Origin: Bacteroidota bacterium
GTDB lineage: Bacteria; Bacteroidota; Bacteroidia; Chitinophagales; LD1
Length of the DNA stretch: 5,629 bases
Reading direction: 5' to 3'
Assembly: GCA_023428205.1 (NCBI GenBank)
Contig: JAEYZB010000038.1
Coordinates: 1 to 5,629, forward strand
The position numbers and the translations under genes were made by a program. The notes beneath the pieces were generated by a model that saw only the letters and a list, made by a program, of their open reading frames with translations, ran no database searches and was not told the DNA's origin. Positions 1 to 5,629 of the stretch are shown here, piece by piece. Within the stretch, counting starts at the first letter, position 1, and each line of letters opens with the position of its first letter.

Positions 1-851
1 CTCCGGCAACACCACCAACAACATTTCCGACAAAGCCCCCCGTCACCTCCTCTACCTAAGAAATATCCATTATTGATAATGCCGACAATGGAAAGCGGAT
101 GAAGGTTACCTGAAGTATAAGAAGGTAAAGTGGGTAACGATGAAGTTACTTCCACGTTCGGATACACATTTACTAAAACACATTCACGCACTCCGGCAGG
201 AAGCAACGAACTATTTACAGCTTGTAAATCATAATTCATATAATCCATCGGTATATTCACTTTCACACACGGTTTTATATACACGTTATATGTTAGAATA
301 TGAATTTTATCACCACATACAGCCAATAAAATGATAGGGACGTTACCTCCATCCGCAAAAACATCTGCTTTTACAACAATATCAACAGATCCAGAGTTAC
401 TGATACTTGTATTTCCTTGTGTGTACACCTGAACACCGGAAGGCGGGGTCGCCATCCAACTTACATCTATAATTTGAGCTCCGTGTGTTTGCTGAACGGT
501 AAGTGTAGTGAATGCTGAATCTAAAAATGTTCTGTCTATCGTATCTGTATTGTGCGACAGCGACATATTAAAGTCACACTCGTAGCAATTTCGCTCATAC
601 ACTTTCAGCCAACATTGACCGTTCCAATATTCAATAACACTATCAGTCGTATTGAACACCGTTAAACCGTTTAAAGGATTCCACACTGCGTTCATTTCAG
701 GTGTGGTCAAGCGGGACAAGCCTAACCCTTTTTTATTAGACTCCAATTGCAATACCGCACTAGAGTCCGGTATCAAAATATTAATTCCCACTTGTGCATG
801 AGAATGAATGAAAAACGCTACTAAAATAAGAGTAAAGGTAATTTTCTGCAT
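1..851 (-). CDS. Secreted Bacteroidota protein with VGIN head module and glycine-rich stretch; 3' end outside window; probable frameshift near residue 271
   Basis: Starts at ATG 851-849 and stays open to the left edge (283 full codons), so the C-terminus is missing. Residues 1-19 form a signal peptide: a K near the N-terminus, hydrophobic core TLILVAFF, likely cleavage in HSHA|QVGIN. Residues 21-82 match a module I know from many secreted or tail-fibre-like Bacteroidota proteins: VGIN, PDSSAVLQLES (29-39), KGLGLSRLTTPE (41-52), GLTVFNTTD (62-70), YWNGQCWLKV (75-84). A CYEC pair lies at 89-92. Residues 85-255 look like beta-rich extracellular sequence that I do not recognise. Residues 259-272 (IINNGYFLGRGGDGG) resemble the entry to glycine-rich regions of phage tail fibres and adhesins. 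After that the written frame becomes Cys/Trp-rich (CRKCCWWCCR), which is implausible; see the frameshift finding. The start is supported by the signal peptide and by a promoter about 23 bases upstream. The role is not known; surface or extracellular location is inferred from the signal peptide. Confidence 0.8.
   Translation of the reverse strand, partial: MQKITFTLILVAFFIHSHAQVGINILIPDSSAVLQLESNKKGLGLSRLTTPEMNAVWNPLNGLTVFNTTDSVIEYWNGQCWLKVYERNCYECDFNMSLSHNTDTIDRTFLDSAFTTLTVQQTHGAQIIDVSWMATPPSGVQVYTQGNTSISNSGSVDIVVKADVFADGGNVPIILLAVCGDKIHILTYNVYIKPCVKVNIPMDYMNYDLQAVNSSLLPAGVRECVLVNVYPNVEVTSSLPTLPSYTSGNLHPLSIVGIINNGYFLGRGGDGGLCRKCCWWCCR
36..41 (-). other. Probable frameshift site in a G6 homopolymer of the secreted glycine-rich protein gene
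   Basis: On the minus strand the run GACGGGGGGCTT (codons 270-273) contains six G. Read as written, the protein continues GGLCRKCCWWCCR. If one G is removed it continues GGFVGNVVGGVAG, which fits the glycine-rich sequence before it (GRGGDGG). Neither frame has a stop before the window edge, so no truncation is visible here. Sequencing or assembly error, a real mutation and slippage at the tract cannot be told apart from one sequence. Confidence 0.6.
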
Positions 852-874
852 GTGTTTCGGTTTCGATTGTATGC

Positions 875-906
875 CAAACTTAGTAAAAATATTATTCATT
901 ATCCAA
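875..906 (-). promoter_or_regulatory. Bacteroidota-type promoter for the secreted glycine-rich protein gene
   Basis: The minus strand carries TAAGTTTG at 882-875, a full match to the -7 consensus TAnnTTTG. A TTG (906-904) lies 21 bases upstream, the spacing expected of the -33 element in this phylum. The -7 element ends 23 bases before the ATG at 851, which predicts a short leader. The spacer is strongly AT-rich. Having both boxes makes this the best-supported of the three promoters in the window. Confidence 0.6.
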
Positions 907-974
907 GTTTTTTTCGCTTCGCGAACACACAAATTATTTCCCTGATTATTTTAGGAAAACAGAATCCTTATGCT

Positions 975-982
975 TACATTTG
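975..982 (+). promoter_or_regulatory. -7 element (TAnnTTTG) for the aldehyde dehydrogenase gene
   Basis: TACATTTG matches the Bacteroidota -7 consensus. The -33 position is weak: TTA at 951-953, 21 bases upstream, in place of TTG. Transcription would begin roughly at 987-990. That leaves a leader of about 36-40 bases to the ATG at 1026, but fewer than ten bases to the TTG at 996. This favours the ATG as the real start. Confidence 0.45.
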
Positions 983-1025
983 AGAGTTATATACTTTGAA
1001 CTCAAAAGAAATAAACAACTATTTT

Positions 1026-2483
1026 ATGGAAGCTGCTATCGCACCTCCTCAAACGAAACAAATCCCAACGAGCTCCAATGTGCCGTTGGAGGAAATTTTT
1101 CGTTTGTATAATTTGCAGAAAAAAAATACGCAAAATCTAAAAAACACTACCGCCAAAGAACGAAAAGCGAAACTGAATAAACTCAAAGATGTTTGTTTGG
1201 AATGGCAATCTAAAATCCAAGAAGTCCTGTTTAAAGATTTGCATAAGGCCCCTATTGAAGCAGATTACTCAGAATTGTTTGCTGTAGAATCAGAAATTCG
1301 TCACGTTGTTGCTTCTTTGGATGAATGGATGACGCCCAAAGAAGTAGAAACGCCACTGATGTATATAGGTTCATCGTCAAAAATCGTATTTGAACCGAAA
1401 GGCGTTACGCTCATTATGTCACCATGGAATTATCCGTTTCAATTACCGTTAGTAAATGTAGTAAGTAGCGTGGCTGCAGGAAATACTGTTATTGTGAAAC
1501 CTTCTGAATTTACCCCACACACATCGGCCTTACTGAAAGAGCTTTTAAGTAAGGTATTCCCTGAAAATGAAGTAGCCGTAATTGAGGGCGACTATACTGT
1601 GGCTGCAGAACTACTAAAATTGAAGTTTGACCACATTCATTTTACAGGCTCTCCTGCAGTAGGCAAGGTGGTGATGCACGCAGCGGCAGAACATTTAACC
1701 ACTATAACATTAGAATTAGGCGGAAAATCGCCCGCTGTTGTTGATGAGTCTGCCAACATTGATGCCGCGGTAAAAAAGCTGACTTGGGGAAAATTTCTGA
1801 ACGTTGGACAAACGTGTATTGCACCTGATTATGTGCTGATTCACGAATCAAAAAAAGACGAATTCATCTCTAAATTTAAAAGCAACCTTGAAAAATGGTT
1901 TGGCGAAAATCCTGAAAAAAGTCCCGATTTAGCGCGTATCGTCAACAATAAGCATTTCAATCGATTGAAAAACATGTTAGACGAAGCGGTGAAAGACGGA
2001 GCCGTGATTGAAGCAGGCGGAGCCACGAACGAAAGTCAAAATTATTTTGCTCCTACACTAATCTCCAATGTTTCTTTAGCCAGCAAAGTTATGAACGAAG
2101 AAATTTTCGGACCAATACTGCCGGTTATCGCCTATCAAAATATTGATGAAGCACTACAAGTAATCAATGAAAAAGAAAAACCATTGGCATTATATGTGTT
2201 TAGTGGAAAATCAAAAGCCGCAGATTATGTAATCAACAACACCAGTGCCGGAGGAACTTGTATAAATGACAATATCGTTCATATTACGCAGTCCAATTTA
2301 CCGTTTGGAGGAGTCAATAATTCAGGGATCGGCAAATCGACAGGCTATTACGGCTTTAAAGAATTTTCCAATGAACGCGCGGTGCTGAAAGCCTTGCACA
2401 GCGGTAGTATTGCAATGCCACTATGGTTTCCATATGGCAAATTAGCCAACAGCATTACTAAAATTATGCTGAAATTTTTCTAA
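1026..2483 (+). CDS. NAD(P)-dependent aldehyde dehydrogenase, class 3 (ALDH3/fatty aldehyde dehydrogenase) type
   Basis: The family oxidises aldehydes, often medium- or long-chain or aromatic, to carboxylic acids with NAD(P)+. Numbering from ATG 1026 (485 aa): PWNYP at 133-137 with the oxyanion-hole Asn135; cofactor-loop FTGSPAVGK at 206-214; general base Glu230 in LELGGKSP; nucleophile Cys264 in NVGQTCIAP; cofactor-binding Glu359 in EEIFGP. Glu and Cys are 34 residues apart, as in mammalian ALDH3A1 (Glu209, Cys243), and the C-terminus has an FPY motif and a basic-hydrophobic tail like class 3 enzymes. All key residues are present. An in-frame TTG at 996 would add ten residues (MNSKEINNYF), but ATG 1026 is preferred from promoter spacing. 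Even from the ATG the N-terminus is about 20 residues longer than in mammalian class 3 enzymes. The natural substrate cannot be inferred. A lipoprotein gene follows 20 bases downstream. Confidence 0.93.
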   Translation: MEAAIAPPQTKQIPTSSNVPLEEIFRLYNLQKKNTQNLKNTTAKERKAKLNKLKDVCLEWQSKIQEVLFKDLHKAPIEADYSELFAVESEIRHVVASLDEWMTPKEVETPLMYIGSSSKIVFEPKGVTLIMSPWNYPFQLPLVNVVSSVAAGNTVIVKPSEFTPHTSALLKELLSKVFPENEVAVIEGDYTVAAELLKLKFDHIHFTGSPAVGKVVMHAAAEHLTTITLELGGKSPAVVDESANIDAAVKKLTWGKFLNVGQTCIAPDYVLIHESKKDEFISKFKSNLEKWFGENPEKSPDLARIVNNKHFNRLKNMLDEAVKDGAVIEAGGATNESQNYFAPTLISNVSLASKVMNEEIFGPILPVIAYQNIDEALQVINEKEKPLALYVFSGKSKAADYVINNTSAGGTCINDNIVHITQSNLPFGGVNNSGIGKSTGYYGFKEFSNERAVLKALHSGSIAMPLWFPYGKLANSITKIMLKFF

Positions 2484-2503
2484 CGCTTAAATTATGTTCT
2501 AGA

Positions 2504-2941
2504 ATGAAAAAAATAATGTTTGTGTCTTTATTGTGCGTAGTTGCAATATCTTCTTGCAAAAAAACGGAAGATCCCTATGATGAGGTTACCGAACCAATAA
2601 CATTAGTAAAACCTAGTTCTACCACCGTGAATCTGTCAGAAAATGATGCAATAGAAATTGAAGTAAAATACACCACGGATCGCGCTATCAATTACGTGCA
2701 AACATTTTATCAGATTGATTCTTCAGGCAACCCGAGTTTTGTATATACATATCCCGATACATTAGCAAATATAATTTTAGACGCTAATAGTGCAGAATTG
2801 ACAAATCGTTACACTTACACAGGGAGTTACACCGTGCCGGATTCGTTGCCAACCAACACCAAAATTCGTTTCAAAACTTCATTTAAAGCAGGAAATTTGC
2901 AATACAGCAAAGAGTTTAAACTAGTAGTAGATAGCCTATAA
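2504..2941 (+). CDS. Small lipoprotein of unknown function
   Basis: A 145-residue protein with a lipoprotein signal: MKK, hydrophobic stretch IMFVSLLCVVAI, then lipobox ISSC with the lipidated Cys at 18. The mature start, CKKTEDPYDE, is charged and acidic. In some Bacteroidota, acidic residues just after the Cys act as an export signal to the cell surface, so outer-membrane or surface location is possible but not proven. Residues about 30-145 alternate hydrophobic and polar residues (ITLVKP, IEIEVKYTT, KIRFKTSFKAG, KEFKLVVDSL), suggesting one Ig-like beta-sandwich; no catalytic motif is visible. I do not recognise the family. It starts 20 bases after the dehydrogenase stop with no terminator or TAnnTTTG promoter seen between them, so co-transcription is likely. 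An ATG at 2493 runs into a TAG immediately and is not the start. Confidence 0.85.
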   Translation: MKKIMFVSLLCVVAISSCKKTEDPYDEVTEPITLVKPSSTTVNLSENDAIEIEVKYTTDRAINYVQTFYQIDSSGNPSFVYTYPDTLANIILDANSAELTNRYTYTGSYTVPDSLPTNTKIRFKTSFKAGNLQYSKEFKLVVDSL

Positions 2942-2942
2942 G

Positions 2943-4547
2943 TTATTTTATAACGGCAATCTTGGTTGTACCTAACGTACGTTCAGACGTAGAAACTATC
3001 AACGTATAAATACCACTTGTAAGGGTCGACACATTAACCGTTTTGTTTTTTGAAAATCCTGCTCGTTTTTTTGCACCATTTGCCCCAACAAGTGTGATAG
3101 TCGCATTTTCAGGAATATCTCCTTGAATAGAAAATTCTGTTGTAGCAGGATTCGGATAAACCGAAATCTTCATTTTTTCATTTTCAGAAACTCCGCTTAC
3201 CGGTTGTGTATATTTCGCCAAAAAAATATCCTGTAAACCTGCTGGCGGCAAGGTTATTTCGCCAAACTTAGCAAGATAAGTATAATATCCTGAGACATAT
3301 ACATTCCCTGTAACATCCGTGTTTATAGCTGTCCCGCAGTCGGTTCCGCTTCCTCCCGCATCTTGTAACCAACGTAAATTTCCATTTGCATTATAACTAA
3401 CCATAAATATCTGTCGCTGGTCATAACCCGAAATCGTATGTTCGGAAAAGGTTATACTGTTTTCATACAAACCCGTTGCATACACATTGCCCTGTGCATC
3501 ACACGAAATTCCATTCACCATATCCAAATCTAACCCTTGGCCGCTTCTTGCCCATACGCAGTTTCCATTCTCGTCATATTTAGCGATAAATGGGTCATTA
3601 TATCCTGCATTTGCCAAATAAAATGTATCGAAAGCCGCAGAACCACTCATGTTTCCACACAAAAGCAAATTGCCTTGCGTATCGTTGGTAAGAGCTGTAC
3701 TTACATCATCATAGGCTCCGCCTGCTTTCGTAAGCCAATTCACTACGCCATCATCATTTATCGAGCATAAAAAAACATCATAACTTGCCGAAGAAGAACT
3801 GACAGAAAAATTTCCTAAACTCATATTTAATGAATAATAACCCGCTACTGCCACATTCCCGTCAGGCAATACAGTCAACGAATTAGAGACATTGTTAGAT
3901 GACGAAACTGGTTTCATTGCCCATGTAGGATTCCCAATATCACTCAATTTCATGATATATGACTGAACAATACTCGTAGCGGAGAGTGTTGAATCTCCAA
4001 TTTGCATACTTCCACCAAACGTACCGCAAAGAAATACATCATTACTTACATTCACTCCGATAGAATATGCCACATCGTCCAATGTTCCACCAAAACTTTT
4101 TAGCCACAAAATATCACCCGAAGAATTCAGTTTCACAACATAAAAATCTGTTCCACCATTACTTTGTACCGTAAAATTTTCGACTGTCATTGACCCTTGA
4201 AATGTACCACAGAGGTAAATATTATCTGTAGCGTCCAATGCCATTCCCATACATTTATCCACACCCGCACCACCAATCAAGCGAAACCATTGCAGATTTG
4301 CATTACCATCGTACTTCGCTACAAAACCATCTGAAAGTCCGTTCCCTATGTAATACGTTCCGCCAAATGCGGGATTACCGGCAATATCTCCACTCACAAT
4401 CACGTTATTGTCTTGGGTAAAACGAATATTTTTCGCAACATCTAAACCGTTTCCTCCTTCGCTAATCGCCCATGAATACTGAGCCTGCACCGAAAATGGT
4501 GTGAAAAAATGAGCAAGAATTATGAGGTACGTGAAAAGAATGCGCAT
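2943..4547 (-). CDS. Secreted seven-bladed beta-propeller (SBBP-repeat-like) protein with T9SS C-terminal sorting domain
   Basis: Numbering from ATG 4547 (534 aa). Residues 1-22 are a signal peptide (MRILFTYLIILAHFF..., cleavage VQA|Q). Residues 26-449 are seven tandem repeats with Trp at 26, 87, 148, 209, 271, 332 and 393. Five are exactly 61 residues, the fourth 62, the last 57. Each follows the pattern W...GG...D......D..GN.Y..G........F......G..D.F..KY...G, typical of SBBP-type repeats that fold as propeller blades. The last ~75 residues form a T9SS type A sorting domain: VYPNP at 463-467, SGIYTLIV near 519-526, basic end KIAVIK. Such domains direct export across the outer membrane and are usually removed as the protein is released or anchored. 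The longer ORF from ATG 4571 adds MFVLPKQF, but that ATG lies inside a promoter-like TATGTTTG. No enzymatic motif is visible; a binding or structural surface role is inferred. Confidence 0.9.
   Translation of the reverse strand: MRILFTYLIILAHFFTPFSVQAQYSWAISEGGNGLDVAKNIRFTQDNNVIVSGDIAGNPAFGGTYYIGNGLSDGFVAKYDGNANLQWFRLIGGAGVDKCMGMALDATDNIYLCGTFQGSMTVENFTVQSNGGTDFYVVKLNSSGDILWLKSFGGTLDDVAYSIGVNVSNDVFLCGTFGGSMQIGDSTLSATSIVQSYIMKLSDIGNPTWAMKPVSSSNNVSNSLTVLPDGNVAVAGYYSLNMSLGNFSVSSSSASYDVFLCSINDDGVVNWLTKAGGAYDDVSTALTNDTQGNLLLCGNMSGSAAFDTFYLANAGYNDPFIAKYDENGNCVWARSGQGLDLDMVNGISCDAQGNVYATGLYENSITFSEHTISGYDQRQIFMVSYNANGNLRWLQDAGGSGTDCGTAINTDVTGNVYVSGYYTYLAKFGEITLPPAGLQDIFLAKYTQPVSGVSENEKMKISVYPNPATTEFSIQGDIPENATITLVGANGAKKRAGFSKNKTVNVSTLTSGIYTLIVSTSERTLGTTKIAVIK
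3201..4472 (-). repeat. Seven tandem 61-residue propeller repeats within the T9SS substrate
   Basis: Blade boundaries, set at the leading Trp: 4472-4290, 4289-4107, 4106-3924, 3923-3738, 3737-3555, 3554-3372, 3371-3201. The protein register is almost perfectly regular while sequences differ (WAISEGG, WFRLIGG, WLKSFGG, WAMKPVS, WLTKAGG, WARSGQG, WLQDAGG), so this is an old repeat family, not a recent DNA-level duplication. Blade 4 is degenerate: it lacks the GG turn, is Ser/Asn-rich and has one extra residue. Confidence 0.85.
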
Positions 4548-4564
4548 AAATTGTTTTGGTAGAA

Positions 4565-4572
4565 CAAACATA
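4565..4572 (-). promoter_or_regulatory. -7 element (TAnnTTTG) for the propeller protein gene
   Basis: The minus strand reads TATGTTTG at 4572-4565, matching the Bacteroidota -7 consensus, and ends 17 bases before ATG 4547. No TTG is found at the usual -33 distance, so support rests on the -7 box and its position. If real, transcription starts downstream of ATG 4571, which could then not be used, and ATG 4547 is the start. Confidence 0.4.
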
Positions 4573-4601
4573 AGAAACTAATGATATTTTCGCGCTGAAT
4601 T

Positions 4602-5629
4602 ATGAGAAGTGTCGGCAAATTATTTCTGATTGTTTTTATTGTATTATTCACAATCATGACGCTGTTAGTCGGTAGTGTGTTTTTATTTCAGGATAAATTG
4701 AAAGCCATTGCGATTAAGCAAATCAATGAATATATTAACGTTCCTGTTTCTGTGAAAGGCGGAATTGATGTTTCTCTATTCACCAACTTCCCGAATGTAT
4801 CCGTAAATCTGAATGATATATCCATTTCCGACCCGCTTCGCCAAAATCAAAATCTCGTTTCGCTTGGTAAAGTTTCTTTGCTTTTCAACTTATACGAAGT
4901 GTTTGACGCGAACAAAAAAATTCGCGAAATCGTGTTGGAAAACGGAACGCTATTCCTGTTGGAAGATGCAAAAGGAAAAATGAATTTCGACATTCTGAAA
5001 GAAACTGAAGACACCACTTCTTCCGCATTGGAACTCCAAGCTGTGCTATTCCGAAATATTGATTTGAGTTATAAAAGTGTTCCAAGTAAAGTGTTGTTTC
5101 GCACTAAAGTAAACCGCGCAAAACTCAATGGAAATTTTGGCGATAAAATTATGACTCTGAAAAATGATGCCGATTTCGATTGGAATTTTTTACGCATAAA
5201 CACTGACACTCTCAACATAAATAAAAACGTAAAACTCACGCTAAACCTCACCCTTAATAAGGACAAAAAGAACACGCTCATAGAACCCTCTACGATGAAA
5301 ATCGGAGACAACTCATTTTCCGTAAACGGCAGCATCAATAATGCTTTTAAAGAGTTTACCGAGCTGAATATTGATGTGAATTGCGAAGGGAAAGAAATCG
5401 CTTCTCTTCTATCTCTTTTACCCAATTCGGTGCAACAAAACATGCAAGGCGCGAAAGGGAAAGGCGAATATGCGATAAACATTACTGTTTCCGGTAGAAG
5501 CGGAAATAAACAAACTCCTAAAATAAAAGCTCACGCGAAGCTAAAAAACGGAACATTGACTCTTCCGAAATTAGCAAATGACATTGAAAATATCAATATG
5601 GAATTGATGTATGACAATAAAAAAGAAGT
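4602..5629 (+). CDS. AsmA-family protein, N-terminal part (runs off the right edge)
   Basis: Open from ATG 4602 to the edge (342 codons plus two bases). The ATG is two codons after an in-frame TGA (4596-4598) and directly precedes one transmembrane helix at residues about 7-29 (LFLIVFIVLFTIMTLLVGSV), anchoring the protein in the inner membrane with the rest in the periplasm. What follows is the AsmA-family start as seen in Bacteroidota: KAIAIKQINEYINVPVSV, then DVSLFTNFPNVSVNLNDISI (about 56-75), VSLGKVSLLFNLYEVF (86-101), and IREIVLENGTLFLLEDAKGKMNFDIL (from about 107). AsmA-like proteins belong to the bridge-forming repeating-beta-groove group linked to outer-membrane assembly and lipid transport; that role is family knowledge, not seen here. 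Bacteroidota members are commonly much longer than the part visible, so much is missing. It is divergent from the propeller gene, with 54 bases between start codons. No convincing promoter was found in that gap. Confidence 0.85.
   Translation, partial: MRSVGKLFLIVFIVLFTIMTLLVGSVFLFQDKLKAIAIKQINEYINVPVSVKGGIDVSLFTNFPNVSVNLNDISISDPLRQNQNLVSLGKVSLLFNLYEVFDANKKIREIVLENGTLFLLEDAKGKMNFDILKETEDTTSSALELQAVLFRNIDLSYKSVPSKVLFRTKVNRAKLNGNFGDKIMTLKNDADFDWNFLRINTDTLNINKNVKLTLNLTLNKDKKNTLIEPSTMKIGDNSFSVNGSINNAFKEFTELNIDVNCEGKEIASLLSLLPNSVQQNMQGAKGKGEYAINITVSGRSGNKQTPKIKAHAKLKNGTLTLPKLANDIENINMELMYDNKKE

Larger units (their letters stand above)
852..1025. other. Divergent intergenic region
   Basis: This AT-rich gap separates the minus-strand secreted protein gene from the plus-strand aldehyde dehydrogenase and holds a promoter for each. 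Between the promoters, at 913-925, is a short perfect inverted repeat (TTCGC, 3-base loop, GCGAA) next to a T-run at 908-914. It sits upstream of both genes. The T-run precedes the stem on the plus strand, so it does not look like a terminator. It could be a regulator site, but 5-base arms are weak evidence. If the dehydrogenase began at TTG 996, the gap would end at 995. Confidence 0.5.

Noticed and set aside
140..334. Plus-strand 64-codon ORF
   Set aside because: Lies antisense inside the secreted protein gene, which has a signal peptide and recognisable motifs; the ORF product has no recognisable features.
913..925. Inverted repeat TTCGC/GCGAA as a terminator
   Set aside because: The stem is only five bases and lies upstream of two divergent genes, with the T-run on the wrong side for the plus strand and read as A on the minus strand.
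1841..2026. Minus-strand 61-codon ORF
   Set aside because: Antisense to the intact aldehyde dehydrogenase, with no recognisable product.
3537..3770. Plus-strand 77-codon ORF
   Set aside because: Antisense to blades 4-6 of the propeller gene; no motifs of its own.
4238..4420. Plus-strand 60-codon ORF
   Set aside because: Antisense shadow of propeller blades 1 and 2.
4556..4592. Promoter for the AsmA-family gene (TTG 4556-4558, TATTTTCG 4585-4592)
   Set aside because: The -7 box has a mismatch at a conserved T, the spacing of 26 bases is too long, and the box ends only nine bases before the ATG.
4885..5482. Two minus-strand ORFs of 66 and 137 codons
   Set aside because: Both lie antisense in the AsmA-family gene. 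The longer one is Phe/Ser-rich, as expected from the complement of Lys/Glu-rich coding sequence, and has no recognisable domain.
1..5629. Defence system, mobile element, CRISPR array, tRNA or other RNA gene
   Set aside because: Looked for repeats, transposase or integrase motifs and tRNA-like folds; the window is almost fully occupied by five ordinary genes and none was seen.

Overview
The window reads as chromosomal DNA of a member of the Bacteroidota. Three things point there: a secreted seven-bladed propeller protein ends in a type IX secretion (T9SS) sorting domain with a VYPNP motif; a secreted protein opens with the VGIN...PDSSAVLQLES head module common in this phylum; and three intergenic -7 elements match TAnnTTTG, the promoter consensus of the phylum's unusual primary sigma factor. 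The DNA is AT-rich and lacks clear Shine-Dalgarno sites, which also fits. Class or genus cannot be judged from the sequence.

Layout: (1) 1-851, minus strand, 3'-incomplete gene for a secreted protein that turns glycine-rich at its visible end, with a probable frameshift in a G6 tract at 36-41. (2) 852-1025, divergent intergenic region with one promoter facing each way. (3) 1026-2483 (or from TTG 996), plus strand, class 3-type aldehyde dehydrogenase with intact catalytic residues. (4) 2504-2941, plus strand, small lipoprotein of unknown function, 20 bases after the dehydrogenase and probably on the same transcript. (5) 2943-4547, minus strand, secreted seven-bladed beta-propeller with a T9SS sorting domain, meeting the lipoprotein tail to tail with one base between stop codons. 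(6) 4602 to the right edge, plus strand, 5' part of an AsmA-family membrane-anchored protein, divergent from the propeller gene.

The genes do not form an obvious pathway. Four of the five encode envelope or exported proteins: two secreted proteins, one lipoprotein and one inner-membrane-anchored AsmA-like protein. The fifth is a housekeeping or detoxification enzyme. I see no mobile element, CRISPR array, RNA gene or defence system. The most useful observations are the probable frameshift in gene 1, the regular seven-blade architecture of the propeller protein, and promoter elements that argue against the longest-ORF starts of two genes.
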